Positions 7,618 to 15,353 of a stretch of 64,000 nt of DNA are shown here, one piece after another. Location: contig NZ_CP108514.1 in the NCBI RefSeq assembly GCF_035989305.1, positions 7,792,501 through 7,856,500 of the forward strand, in the 5' to 3' direction. The notes beneath the pieces are model-generated. The model ran no database searches, was not told the DNA's origin, and saw only the letters and a program-made list of their open reading frames with translations. Made by a program: the position numbers and the translations under genes. Every line of letters starts with the position of its first letter. The first letter of the stretch is position 1. Source of the DNA: Streptomyces sp. NBC_01233 (lineage in GTDB: Bacteria > Actinomycetota > Actinomycetes > Streptomycetales > Streptomycetaceae).

Positions 7618-9391
7618 CAAGACCACGGAGTTATGGCTTGTCCGGCGCTGTCAACAGGGGCGGGGACAGGGGCTTGTGGAGGTTGGGGTGGTCCACTCGG
7701 GGTCGAGGGTGTAGAGGCCCCGGCCGGTGCGGCGGAGGATTCCTTCGCGGACCCAGCGTCCCAGTTCTGCGCGTAGTCCTTGGGGATCCTCCAGTCCGAT
7801 ACCGCGGGCGATTTCACATGCGCGCCAGGTGCGGTGGGGATCGGTTCGCAGGAGTTGCAGTGTGCGGTCGCGGCGTCCGTCGGGGCCTGGGCCAGCGGAG
7901 GGGTTCACAGTGACACTGATGCTGGTGATCCTGGATGCGCCCAGGACTTGTGCCTGGTGGGGCGGGGCGGCGTAGCGGGAGATCGGGCATTTGACGCGGC
8001 GTGGGTTGACGCGGGCCCGGCGGGGTGGGAGCAGATCGTGCAGCAGGGCCGGTGTGATTCGTCCCGGTCCGGTGTCGGGCAGTACGTCGGCTGCGGCGAT
8101 GAGCTGGTCTTTTGCGGTCTCCAGGGCGACGGTGAAGGAGGCGCGGTCCGGGTCGGTGCCGGGGAGGGTCTCGACGGCCTCGGCCATCGCGCGGCGCAGT
8201 GCCTGGTAGACGGTCAGGTGAGCCCAGAGTTCTTGTTGGATCCCGGTCGCGTCCTGGGATCGCAGCACCAGGCCGTGCTGCAGGGTGTGCCGAAGCGAGT
8301 AGAACGCGGACTCGATCTCCCATCGCTCGTGGTAGAGCTCCACCAGCTCTGCGGCGGGGTAGCGACGGTGATCGGTCAGCGCGGTGGCCAGTCGGTAGTG
8401 GCCTTCCAGCCTCAGCCCTTTGGCGGTCGTCACCGCGATGTGCGCATCGATGATCCTCAGCCGGGTCCCGTTGATCCTGGTCAGGAATGACCCGTCCGGC
8501 AGTAGTGCCCAGCGTGCGGGTGTCCGGGTTCCCTTGAGGCGTACCAGCAGCTGGGCGCCGGTGGCCGCGGCCTTCGCGAGGAAGTCGTCGGAGTCGAAGC
8601 CCCGGTCGTTGAGCAGCAGCATCCTGTTGTCCAGCAGTGGTAGCAGCTGCTCGGCGTAGCCGGTCTCCTTCTCGGGCGTCGGTCCGAAGACCGCACCGAG
8701 CAGGGCCCGGGTTCCGGTCTCGCACAGCACCATGATCTTCAGCATCGGATATCCGTCCGTGCCGTAACGATGCTTGTGTTTGCCCAGCCAGGCGCAGACT
8801 CGCGGCCGGTCAGGGGCCTTGGTGGAGCTGCAGCCGTCGAAGGCGACTGTGCGCCAGCACCTGTATCGCACCCCTGGTGTGATCGGCTGTGCCACGGGAC
8901 CGGCCAGTGTCTCGAAGAGCAGCCGCAGCGGCGCGGCGCCCAGCCGCCGGCGCACCTCTCGCAGCGCCTTCTCCGACGGACGCGGTGGAAGGAGCCCGCG
9001 CAGGCCGCAGGTGAGTTTGTCCCACACCCGCATGTAGCCCAGCTGCGGGAAGAGAACCAGTGCCAGCACGAAGTAGACACCCACCCTCGACGGCAGCAGC
9101 CTCAGCCTCCGCTGGGTTCCGCCAGTACGTTCCAGCACGTCATCGACCAGTTCAAAGGGCAGGTGCCGGGTCAGCTCGCCCAGATGCCCCGGAGCGAAGA
9201 CCCCGTCGGCGACGGTGATGGACGACGTGAGCGTGACGGTGGAACACTGAACGGGCAACGGGGCTCCTTCAGGCGGGAAGACCTTGGTCGGCTTCCTCGC
9301 TCTACCAGGAGTCCCGTTGCCCTGACCGGCACTTCTCCCAAATACCTCGCCCCTGTTGACAGCGGCCGACAAGCCATAACTCCGTGGTCTT
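7618..9391 (-). mobile_element. IS4-family element inside IS3 orfA (IS4a, copy 1)
   Basis: Long inverted repeats beginning CAAGACCACGGAGTTATGGC, and the complement at the right end, are flanked by 10-bp direct repeats GGAAGTATCC (7608-7617 and 9392-9401). The element is 1,774 bp and splits orfA after its eighth codon. Confidence 0.92.
7651..9258 (-). CDS. IS4a transposase, copy 1
   Basis: An IS4-type DDE transposase of about 535 residues with motifs VAFDGCSSTKAPD, LLLNDRGFDSDDF and YHERWEIESAFYSLR. The frame extends upstream to 9876, but that part is antisense to IS3 orfB. I start at the TTG at 9258, placed after a GAAGGAG ribosome binding site; a non-ATG start lowers certainty. The last about 80 residues (RTWRACEIARGIGLEDPQGL) look like a small winged helix, unusual for IS4. 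It differs from copies 2 and 3 by Ala versus Thr in LATALTDHRR. Confidence 0.82.
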   Translation of the reverse strand: MPVQCSTVTLTSSITVADGVFAPGHLGELTRHLPFELVDDVLERTGGTQRRLRLLPSRVGVYFVLALVLFPQLGYMRVWDKLTCGLRGLLPPRPSEKALREVRRRLGAAPLRLLFETLAGPVAQPITPGVRYRCWRTVAFDGCSSTKAPDRPRVCAWLGKHKHRYGTDGYPMLKIMVLCETGTRALLGAVFGPTPEKETGYAEQLLPLLDNRMLLLNDRGFDSDDFLAKAAATGAQLLVRLKGTRTPARWALLPDGSFLTRINGTRLRIIDAHIAVTTAKGLRLEGHYRLATALTDHRRYPAAELVELYHERWEIESAFYSLRHTLQHGLVLRSQDATGIQQELWAHLTVYQALRRAMAEAVETLPGTDPDRASFTVALETAKDQLIAAADVLPDTGPGRITPALLHDLLPPRRARVNPRRVKCPISRYAAPPHQAQVLGASRITSISVTVNPSAGPGPDGRRDRTLQLLRTDPHRTWRACEIARGIGLEDPQGLRAELGRWVREGILRRTGRGLYTLDPEWTTPTSTSPCPRPC

Positions 9392-9393
9392 GG

Positions 9394-9687
9394 AAGTATC
9401 CGCTGGAGTTGCGTGAGCGTGCGGTACGGATGTACCGGACCGCCGAGCCGAAGCCCGTGATCCGCCGCATGGCCGAGGAACTCGGCGTGCACCACGAGGC
9501 TCTGCGCAACTGGATCCGGCAGGCAGAGGCCGACGCCGGCGAACGCGACGACGTGCTCACCACTGGCGAGCGGGAGGAGCTTGCCGCCCTGCGGAAGGAG
9601 AATGCACAGCTCAAGCGTGCGAATGAGGTCCTGCGGACGGCCTCGGCTTTTTTCGCGGCCCAGCTCGACCCGACCCGGCCCAGGTGA
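9394..9687 (+). CDS. IS3-family OrfA (DNA-binding subunit), 5' end replaced by IS4 sequence
   Basis: Encodes an IS3 OrfA: helix-turn-helix VIRRMAEELGVHHEALRNWI, then a leucine-zipper-like stretch EREELAALRKENAQLKRANE. The native start lies beyond the inserted IS4 element. The frame remains open upstream into IS4 antisense sequence as far as 8770, so a fused OrfA with an IS4-encoded N-terminus could be made. No good ATG with a ribosome binding site is visible; an in-frame ATG within orfA (MYRTAEP, near 9430) is another possible start. It overlaps orfB by four bases. Confidence 0.75.
   Translation, partial: KYPLELRERAVRMYRTAEPKPVIRRMAEELGVHHEALRNWIRQAEADAGERDDVLTTGEREELAALRKENAQLKRANEVLRTASAFFAAQLDPTRPR
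9648..9654 (+). promoter_or_regulatory. -1 frameshift heptamer T TTT TTC in IS3 orfA
   Basis: The heptamer is in the correct register (TTT at 9649-9651, TTC at 9652-9654 in the orfA frame), and orfB lies in the -1 frame. Programmed -1 frameshifting to make OrfAB is established for the IS3 family. The same site is present in copies 2 and 3. Confidence 0.65.
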
Positions 9688-10604
9688 CGGCGCTCGTTGA
9701 CGAGCACCCGTATCTGGGGGTCGAGCCCGTACTCCGGGAACTGAACATCCCCTCCTCCACCTACTACCGGTGGCGCCAGGCCGAGACCGAACCGTGCGAA
9801 CGGCGCCGCCGGGATGCCGAGCTGACCAGCAGGATCCGGCAGGTCCACGAGGAGTCCGGCGGGATCTACGGCTCACCCCGCGTGCACGCCGTCCTCAAGC
9901 GTGAGGGCGTCCACGTCGGCAGGAAGCGCGTCGAGCGGCTCATGCGCCAGGCCGGCCTGGCCGGGATCAGTCCCCGCCGGGGCAAGGGTTTCACTCGCCG
10001 TGACCCGGACGCCGATCTGGCCCCTGACCTGGTGCAACGCGACTTCACCGCGGCCGGGCCGAACCGGCTGTGGGTTACCGACCTGACCATGATCCCCACC
10101 GGGGAGGGGCCGTTGTGGCTGTCCGCGATCCGCGACGCGTTCTCCCGCCGGGTGGTGGCCTGGGAGACCTCCGCCCGCGCCGACGCCGATCTGGTCCTGA
10201 CCTCGCTGGAATACGCCCTGGCCAGCCGCGAGGTCGCCCCCGGAGAGCTTATTCACCACGCCGACCACGGCTGTCAATACACGTCCGTGAAGCTCACAAC
10301 ACGCCTGGTCAGGGCCGGGATCCAGGCTTCCATGGGCTCGGTCGGCGACTCGTACGACAACGCCCTCGCGGAGAACCTGTGGATGGTCATCAAGACCGAG
10401 TGCATCCGCGGCCGCGTCTTCGCCACCAGGGCCGAGGCGAACCTCGCGCTCTTCGAGTACATCGACGGCTTCTACAACCCCCGCCGCATCCAGAAACGGC
10501 TCGGCTACCTCAGCCCCATCGAGTACGAGGAGAAGCACTACGCCAACCAGGCAGCGACCGAACAAGTGAACCTGAAACCACGTCAACCCACCCTGACCAG
10601 CTAG
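9684..10604 (+). CDS. IS3-family OrfB transposase, hybrid copy 1
   Basis: A 306-residue rve integrase-fold transposase. HTH_21-type N-terminus (SRIRQVHEESGGIYGSPRVH), then the DDE triad in WVTDLTMIP, HHADHGCQY and SYDNALAENLWMVIKTE, and the typical end YNPRRIQKRLGYLSPIEYEE. It starts at GTG 9684, overlapping the orfA stop, and is probably made mainly as an OrfAB frameshift fusion. Intact. Confidence 0.9.
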   Translation: MTALVDEHPYLGVEPVLRELNIPSSTYYRWRQAETEPCERRRRDAELTSRIRQVHEESGGIYGSPRVHAVLKREGVHVGRKRVERLMRQAGLAGISPRRGKGFTRRDPDADLAPDLVQRDFTAAGPNRLWVTDLTMIPTGEGPLWLSAIRDAFSRRVVAWETSARADADLVLTSLEYALASREVAPGELIHHADHGCQYTSVKLTTRLVRAGIQASMGSVGDSYDNALAENLWMVIKTECIRGRVFATRAEANLALFEYIDGFYNPRRIQKRLGYLSPIEYEEKHYANQAATEQVNLKPRQPTLTS

Positions 10605-10635
10605 TCAGCCCCTCCCGCAGTGCGGGGGAACCTCA

Positions 10636-10930
10636 GTAGTCGTCCAGGCCGCACTCCTGCTTCGCGGTCTGGAAGCATTCCTCGACCGCCCACCGGCTGC
10701 CGGCCACGCGGATTAGCTCGTCCAGTGTGGTCTCGGCCGGGCAGTAGGCGATGTAGTAGGAGATCTCCTCCGGCCGGCGGACACTTCTGCGGGCGATCAC
10801 CCAGTGCCGGCGGTCCTCGCGATGCCAGGGCCTCACCTCGACCCTCCCCAGTCACAGACCCGCGGGCCGTGGGCGCCGTTGCCACAGGAACGACGCTTCC
10901 ACTTCTGCCTCGGCAGCCCGTCGGCGGCGG
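10636..10930 (-). pseudogene. IS701-family remnant 1, central part
   Basis: Encodes HWVIARRSVRRPEEISYYIA and RWAVEECFQTAKQECGLDDY, the C-terminal catalytic region of an IS701 transposase; RWAVEE contains the third acidic residue. Just upstream, KWKRRSCGNGAHGPRVCDW is in another frame, consistent with a one-base deletion near 10850. Its far end is joined to the istB start at about 10930, so the N-terminal half is missing. Confidence 0.75.
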
Positions 10931-11008
10931 TCTGCCGGCCGGTTCGGGTCGCCTGGCCGTCCGTCCTCGCCCTGTCGGCCGTGGTCTTCGTGGCGGTGCG
11001 GGTCATCA
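10931..11008 (-). pseudogene. istB: istB 5' fragment
   Basis: Begins with ATG at 11008 after AAGGAGG, overlapping the istA stop as in IS21 elements. About 29 residues (MTRTATKTTADRARTDGQAT onward) are typical of an IstB N-terminus, then the frame runs into IS701 sequence. The ATPase domain is absent. Confidence 0.6.
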
Positions 11009-12274
11009 GGTGTCCTCCTTTCCGGCGCCGCCCTCGATGAGGGTGAACATGCGGTCGAAGGTGCCCAGTTCGCGTTGCTCGACCTCGATGCCGAGGCTGT
11101 CCGGGGCCAGGACCGCGGCCCGGGCGGCGGCCGCGCGGGCCGCCCGCTGGTGGATCACTTCGCCGCGCAGAACTTGGGCCGCGGCGGCGTGGTCGGGGTC
11201 GGTGATCGACTGGTGTTTGGCCCAGCAGCGGGCGTGTCGGGCCACGATGTCGCTGCCGGCGATGACGGTGACCTCCTCGTTGTCGGCGCGGACCATGACC
11301 CTCTTGCCGATGGCGCCGGGGTGGACGGAGTAGTCGTTGGTGTCGACGCGGATGTAGTGGTCTCGGCCGATACGGGTGTGGAAACGCCACCAGTGCGGCG
11401 GGGTGACCGGCGGGATGGCGAGCATCGCCGCGCGGTCGGCCTCCCAGCGGTCCACCGGCCGGGCGGCGATGACGCGGTGCTGGCGCCGGTTGGCGATCTG
11501 CAGCCAGGCGGTCAACTGGGTGTTGAAGCCGTCCGGGCCGGTGAAGGTCCGCCCGGGCAGAAAGCTGGTCTCCAGGTAGCCGTTCGCCCGCTCGACCAGG
11601 CCCTTCGCCTCCGGGTCGCGGGGCCGGCAGAGGTGAACCTTCACGGCGAGAAGTCCGGCGAACGCGGCGAACTCGCTGGTCAGCCTGCCCTTGCCGATCC
11701 CGGCTTCGTTGTCCCAGACCAGCATCTTCGGGACGGCTCCCCAGCCGTCGGCCAGCAGGCGCCAGTGTCCATCGATCAGGTCGCCGGTCTGCCGGGAGGG
11801 CAGCATCCGGGCCGTGATCACCCGCGAATACCCCGAGACGATGACCAGGACCGGAGGCCGGCCGGACTGACCGTAGCCGAGCGGGATGTCCACCGGTGGG
11901 AACCACAGGTCGCACTGGGCGAGCTCGCCGGGCTGGTAGACCGTCCGCGAGACCGGGTCGACCGGCAGGTAGGACGGCCGGAGCTCGCGCACGCGCTCCT
12001 TGAGGATCGTCAGCCCGCGCTCCCAGCCGATCCGCTCGGCGATGACGGTGGCGGGCATCGTCGGGGTCTGTTTCAGCAGCTCGCGGATGGCGGGCTCGAA
12101 CGCGTCCACCGCCGAGCCCTTCAGCGGACGCTGGTAGACGGGCGGCCGGTCGGTGGCCAGGGCGCGTTTCACCGTGTTCTTCGAGATGCCCAGATGCCGG
12201 GCGATCGCCCGGATCGGCATGTGCTCGGCCCGGTGCAGTCGCCGGATCTCAGCCCAGTCCTCCACGGAAATCAC
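11006..12274 (-). CDS. istA: IS21-family transposase IstA
   Basis: A 422-residue IstA. N-terminal helix-turn-helix (IRAIARHLGISKNTVKRAL), then rve domain with the acidic residues in AQCDLWFPPVDIP, MLVWDNEAGIGKG and DPEAKGLVERANGYLE. The gene looks intact, but its partner IstB is cut to a stub, so this element should not transpose alone. It differs from the complete IS21 at 42.0-44.4 kb. Confidence 0.88.
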   Translation of the reverse strand: MISVEDWAEIRRLHRAEHMPIRAIARHLGISKNTVKRALATDRPPVYQRPLKGSAVDAFEPAIRELLKQTPTMPATVIAERIGWERGLTILKERVRELRPSYLPVDPVSRTVYQPGELAQCDLWFPPVDIPLGYGQSGRPPVLVIVSGYSRVITARMLPSRQTGDLIDGHWRLLADGWGAVPKMLVWDNEAGIGKGRLTSEFAAFAGLLAVKVHLCRPRDPEAKGLVERANGYLETSFLPGRTFTGPDGFNTQLTAWLQIANRRQHRVIAARPVDRWEADRAAMLAIPPVTPPHWWRFHTRIGRDHYIRVDTNDYSVHPGAIGKRVMVRADNEEVTVIAGSDIVARHARCWAKHQSITDPDHAAAAQVLRGEVIHQRAARAAAARAAVLAPDSLGIEVEQRELGTFDRMFTLIEGGAGKEDT

Positions 12275-12377
12275 CCTCTCCTCCTGACCCTCAATGAAGA
12301 TCAGGATGATCAGACGATCGCGAGGTGGGTCACCGTTGATCCGCCGTTCAGCGGTCAGTTTTCACCCGTCGCCGAGA

Positions 12378-12424
12378 CCTGACCAGCAACCCAACATGAT
12401 CATCTGGACTTTGAATCAGCCCTG
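12378..12424 (+). repeat. Solo right end of ISAs1 element B
   Basis: 47 bases identical to the right end of the ISAs1 element at 37498-38832, including GACTTTGAATCAGCCCTG at the tip. Nothing else of the element is present, so it is a deletion scar beside the IS21 remnant. Confidence 0.85.
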
Positions 12425-12527
12425 GAGGGCGTGGAGGTCAGGGTTCTCGCGGAGGCGCGGACAAAACCTCCGCCAATCCTTCAACGCCAGCTCGACAACG
12501 GAGATCCTACACGGGCGAAAATCCTGG

Positions 12528-12680
12528 CCAAACGAATGAGGCCTGCCTCGACGCCGTCGTCAACGGACTGACCCGGCCCTCAGCAACGGCCCGACCGGGC
12601 ATCAATAACAAGATCAAAATGCTCAAACGGGAGGTGCTTCGGTCGAGGAACCTTCCCTTCCTCCGCCAGAGGACCCAGCT
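12528..12680 (+). pseudogene. ISL3-family transposase C-terminal remnant
   Basis: Translation gives VVNGLTRPSATARPGINNKI then KMLKREVLRSRNLPFLRQRT, matching the family pattern (NGLT-x-PxS-GxxEGxNNKIKMLKR-x-GRAxFxLLRxR), but with the EG pair lost. The upstream catalytic part is absent. Confidence 0.5.
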
Positions 12681-13154
12681 CTGCTGGACTACCGCGACGG
12701 TGTCACCACCGACATCGTGCCAGAGCCGAACGATTTGCAGTCCCGGGTCCTGCGGGAATGGCAGGTGGGCGGTAGCGAACAGGTTCAAGATGCCCCACTG
12801 TCCATGTAGCCGATCGGGCTCTGCCCCGCTCGTGGTCCATACATGGCCCGCGAGTCGAAAGCAAACAGAAATCGGTCGCCCGTGGCGACTGAATCGGAAA
12901 CGTCGATGGCCGCGTTCGACCGTTATGATTATTTATCTCCACGGGGAAAGGGTGACAGCATGCCTGAATCACCGCTTTACGGGGCCGAGCCGTATTGTCA
13001 GGCGAAACGTCGCATGACGATTCGGACGCCGATGATTCCGTCCATTCGGCTGAGGAAGCATGCGCCCACGCGTCTCCGAAGAGGAAATCGACGATGGCTT
13101 CGACCCGGCCGACCGCGTCCGTTGCAACGCTGCCGGAACGCACCTTGCTAATAC
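12681..13154. other. No gene recognised
   Basis: A 474-bp stretch of mixed composition ahead of the TetR gene. Short frames exist on both strands without start signals or family motifs. The segment around 12920-12960 is noticeably AT-richer than its surroundings. Confidence 0.5.
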
Positions 13155-13186
13155 AGCGTTCCGCAAACACGGCACTCACCTATAGT
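13151..13186 (+). promoter_or_regulatory. Putative promoter with possible autoregulatory operator
   Basis: A TATAGT -10-like hexamer at 13181 lies 13 bases before the TetR start codon, with TTCCGC 16 bases upstream as a weak -35. The interval AATACAGCGTTCCGCAAACA overlaps the -35 and loosely resembles operators bound by butyrolactone receptors. The match is poor, so the operator reading is tentative. Confidence 0.3.
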
Positions 13187-13199
13187 AACGGAGCATTTG

Positions 13200-14045
13200 A
13201 TGGCCAAGCAGGAACGCGCACTACGGACCCGGGAGACCTTGGTCCAGTGTGCGGCCGAGACATTCGACCGCGAGGGCTTCACGAACGCGTCGCTCACCAA
13301 GATCAGCACACAGGCCGGGGTGAGCAACGGTGCCATTCACTTCCACTTCGCCTCCAAGGCGGCCTTGGCAGACGCTGTTGAAGACGCCGCGCTGCTGAGG
13401 CTGCGGGCTGTCACCGAGAAGGCGTCCCCGGACGGTTCGAGCTACCTGCAGCACCTGGTCGGCGTGACCCACGGGCTCGCCCGGGAGTTGCGGGGCGACA
13501 TCGTGCTGCGGGCCGGCTTCAAGCTGAGCGGTGACGCGGCCCGTCCGCGCCGCACTGACCTGCGCGCGTACTTGCACCGCTGGGTCGAGGAGGAGGTGGG
13601 CCATGCCTGGGCCGAGGGGGAGCTGCGTCCGGGCGTGGCGCCGGAGGGCGCTGTGACCGCCGTGGTGGGTACGATCGCGGGGTTCGAGGCGCTGGGCACC
13701 CGGGATCCCACCTGGCTCTCGCCCCGTACGGTCGCGCAGTTCTGGGAACTGCTACTGCCTTCCCTCGCCTCGTGGGAGGTCCTTGGCAGGATCGAGGCCG
13801 AAGATGGGGCATCAAGCAGATCGAAAATTCTCGTCCTTGCGCCGCCCACTCTGACAGTCTCGGCTGAGACGCCCTGTTTGTCGGGTCAGTCTGGAGGGGT
13901 GAGACAGGAGACCCCTCAGCATGGCCAGCACCACCCCGATACCCGCCTCCAGCGCCGATCCGGCGCCGAAGCCGAAGCGGCGGACGTTCCCCGCGGAATG
14001 CAAACTGCGGATCGTCGCCGAGTACGACGCCGCGCCTTCCGGTGA
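13200..14045 (+). CDS. TetR/gamma-butyrolactone-receptor-like regulator, 3' end replaced by IS DNA
   Basis: The first about 210 residues form a TetR-family repressor of the ArpA/ScbR type: MAKQERALRTRETLVQCAAE, helix-turn-helix STQAGVSNGAIHFHFASKAA, then a ligand domain with the conserved Trp region (EEEVGHAWAEGELRPG). Such proteins gate antibiotic genes in response to butyrolactone signals. The ATG at 13200 follows GGAG. After SSRSKI (about 13830) the frame runs into an IS3 element and stops at 14045. In frame, the sequence at 15218-15230 would end the protein at KIR, suggesting the native 3' end lies beyond the IS remnant. It precedes a glycosyltransferase-exporter pair it may once have controlled. 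Confidence 0.75.
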   Translation: MAKQERALRTRETLVQCAAETFDREGFTNASLTKISTQAGVSNGAIHFHFASKAALADAVEDAALLRLRAVTEKASPDGSSYLQHLVGVTHGLARELRGDIVLRAGFKLSGDAARPRRTDLRAYLHRWVEEEVGHAWAEGELRPGVAPEGAVTAVVGTIAGFEALGTRDPTWLSPRTVAQFWELLLPSLASWEVLGRIEAEDGASSRSKILVLAPPTLTVSAETPCLSGQSGGVRQETPQHGQHHPDTRLQRRSGAEAEAADVPRGMQTADRRRVRRRAFR

Positions 14046-15222
14046 GAAGGGCGCGATCCTGCGGCGCGAGCGGCTGTACCACTCGCACGTCGTCGAGTGG
14101 CGCCAGGCCCGCGAGGCCGGCGCGCTGGACGCCCTGACCGACCGGCGGACATCGGCGGTGCGACCGAAGAAGGCCGCCGAGCAGGCCGAGGTGGAAAGGC
14201 TGCGCAAGAAGGTCGCGCGACTGGAGAAGGACCTGGCCCGCCGGGACGCCGCCCTGGAGGTCATGGGAAAAGCCAACGCGCTCTTGGAACTGCTCTCCGA
14301 GAGCGCGGACTGAAGGACGCCGCCGCGCCCGTGATCGACGAGGCGTTCGCGGGCGTCCAGGGGCAGTTGGGGATCACGGTGGCCTGCCGGCTGACCGGAC
14401 GCTCGCGCGCCACCCACTACCGCCGCCTCAATCCGAAGCCCAAACCCGAGCCCGCCCCGAGAGCCGCACCCGCCTCGGCTCTCTCGTCGGCCGAACGGGC
14501 CGAGATCCTGGCACTGCTGAACCAGCCGGAGTACGCCGACCTGCCACCCGCGCAGGTCTGGGCGCGTGAGCTGGACGCGGGGAACTACTGGTGTTCGGAG
14601 CGGACGATGTACCGGATCCTGTCCGCCGCCGGGCAGAACGGGGAACGCCGCCGTCAGGCCACGCACCCGGCCAGGACCGTCCCCGAGCTGGTGGCAACCG
14701 GTCCGTCGCAGGTCTTCACCTGGGACATCACCAAGCTGCCCGGCCCGGACAAGGGCATCTGGTACCGCGCCTACGTGATCATCGACATCTTCAGCCGCTA
14801 CGTCGTCGGCCACACCGTCGAGCTGGCCGAATCGGTGGAACGGGCCGAGGAGTTGATCCGCGAGACCATCGAGCACAACGGCATCGTCCCCGAGACCGTG
14901 CACGCGGATCGCGGCACCTCGATGACCAGCAAGAGGGTCTCCCGGCTGCTGATCGACCTCGGCGTCACCAGGAGTCACTCACGCCCCAAGGTGAGCAACG
15001 ACAATCCGTACTCGGAAAGCCAGTTCAGGACCACGAAGTACGCCGCCGACTACCCGGAACGGTTCGATTCGCTGGCCCATGCCCGGGAGTGGATGGACTC
15101 GTTCATCGCGTACTACAACCACGAGCACAAGCACTCCGGGATCGGCCTGCACACCCCCGTTTCCGTCCACTTCGGCACCACCGAGGAGGTCCGCGACCAG
15201 CGGGCCGTCGCCCTCGCCGAAA
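13850..15222 (+). mobile_element. IS3-family element, right end missing
   Basis: The left end appears to be near TCTGACAGTCTCGGCTGAGA (about 13850); no complement is found on the right, where orfB is joined to unrelated DNA at about 15222. A 9-bp motif CGAAAATTC occurs on both sides (13822-13830 and 15218-15226). Confidence 0.6.
13921..14313 (+). CDS. IS3-family OrfA
   Basis: A 130-residue OrfA with N-terminal basic region (PKPKRRTFPAECKLRIVAEY), helix-turn-helix-like core and coiled coil (AEVERLRKKVARLEKDLARR). In frame, ATG GGA AAA contains a G GGA AAA heptamer at 14265-14271, a canonical -1 slip site, and orfB is in the -1 frame. A second orfB start candidate is GTG 14331. Confidence 0.75.
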   Translation: MASTTPIPASSADPAPKPKRRTFPAECKLRIVAEYDAAPSGEKGAILRRERLYHSHVVEWRQAREAGALDALTDRRTSAVRPKKAAEQAEVERLRKKVARLEKDLARRDAALEVMGKANALLELLSESAD

Positions 15223-15353
15223 ATTCGGTGAACTGGAGCCTATGCCGTGGGCGCTTGCCTGAAAATATCGCAGGAGCAGTAGCAGTGCGTCACAGAATGA
15301 TCCATCGACGATACCTCACGTCAATCCAAACGAAGAATAAGGAAAACAAATGA
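14331..15353 (+). pseudogene. IS3-family OrfB transposase, C-terminus replaced
   Basis: rve-type transposase with triad motifs VFTWDITKLPG, HADRGTSMTS and NDNPYSESQFRTTKY, and the end HEHKHSGIGLHTPVSVHFGT. After RDQRAVALAE (about 15220) the frame enters unrelated sequence and stops at 15353, overlapping the next gene's start. The catalytic domain seems complete, but about 20-30 C-terminal residues and the IS right end are lost, so it is probably immobile. Confidence 0.7.

Larger units (their letters stand above)
7526..10635 (+). mobile_element. Hybrid IS3::IS4 element, copy 1 (3,110 bp), TSD GTA
   Basis: The outer element is IS3-family: ends TGAGCTTCCCCCGAGATGCG (7526) and the complement of TGAGGTTCCCCCGCACTGCG (ending 10635), with 3-bp direct repeats GTA at 7523-7525 and 10636-10638. 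An IS4-family element sits inside orfA. The same hybrid, with the IS4 element at the same base, occurs twice more between 26.1 and 33.6 kb with other target duplications. It disrupts the IS701 remnant. Confidence 0.92.

Noticed and set aside
9258..9876. N-terminal extension of the IS4a transposase frame to 741 codons
   Set aside because: The extra part is antisense to the IS3 orfA/orfB junction and lies outside the IS4 inverted repeats.
10833..11915. Long arginine- and proline-rich open frames opposite or out of phase with transposases (also 2716-3675, 4453-5619, 8770-9390, 12382-11075, 21895-23829, 55171-56919)
   Set aside because: They follow from GC-rich codon bias of the real gene in another frame, have no family motifs and low-complexity composition.
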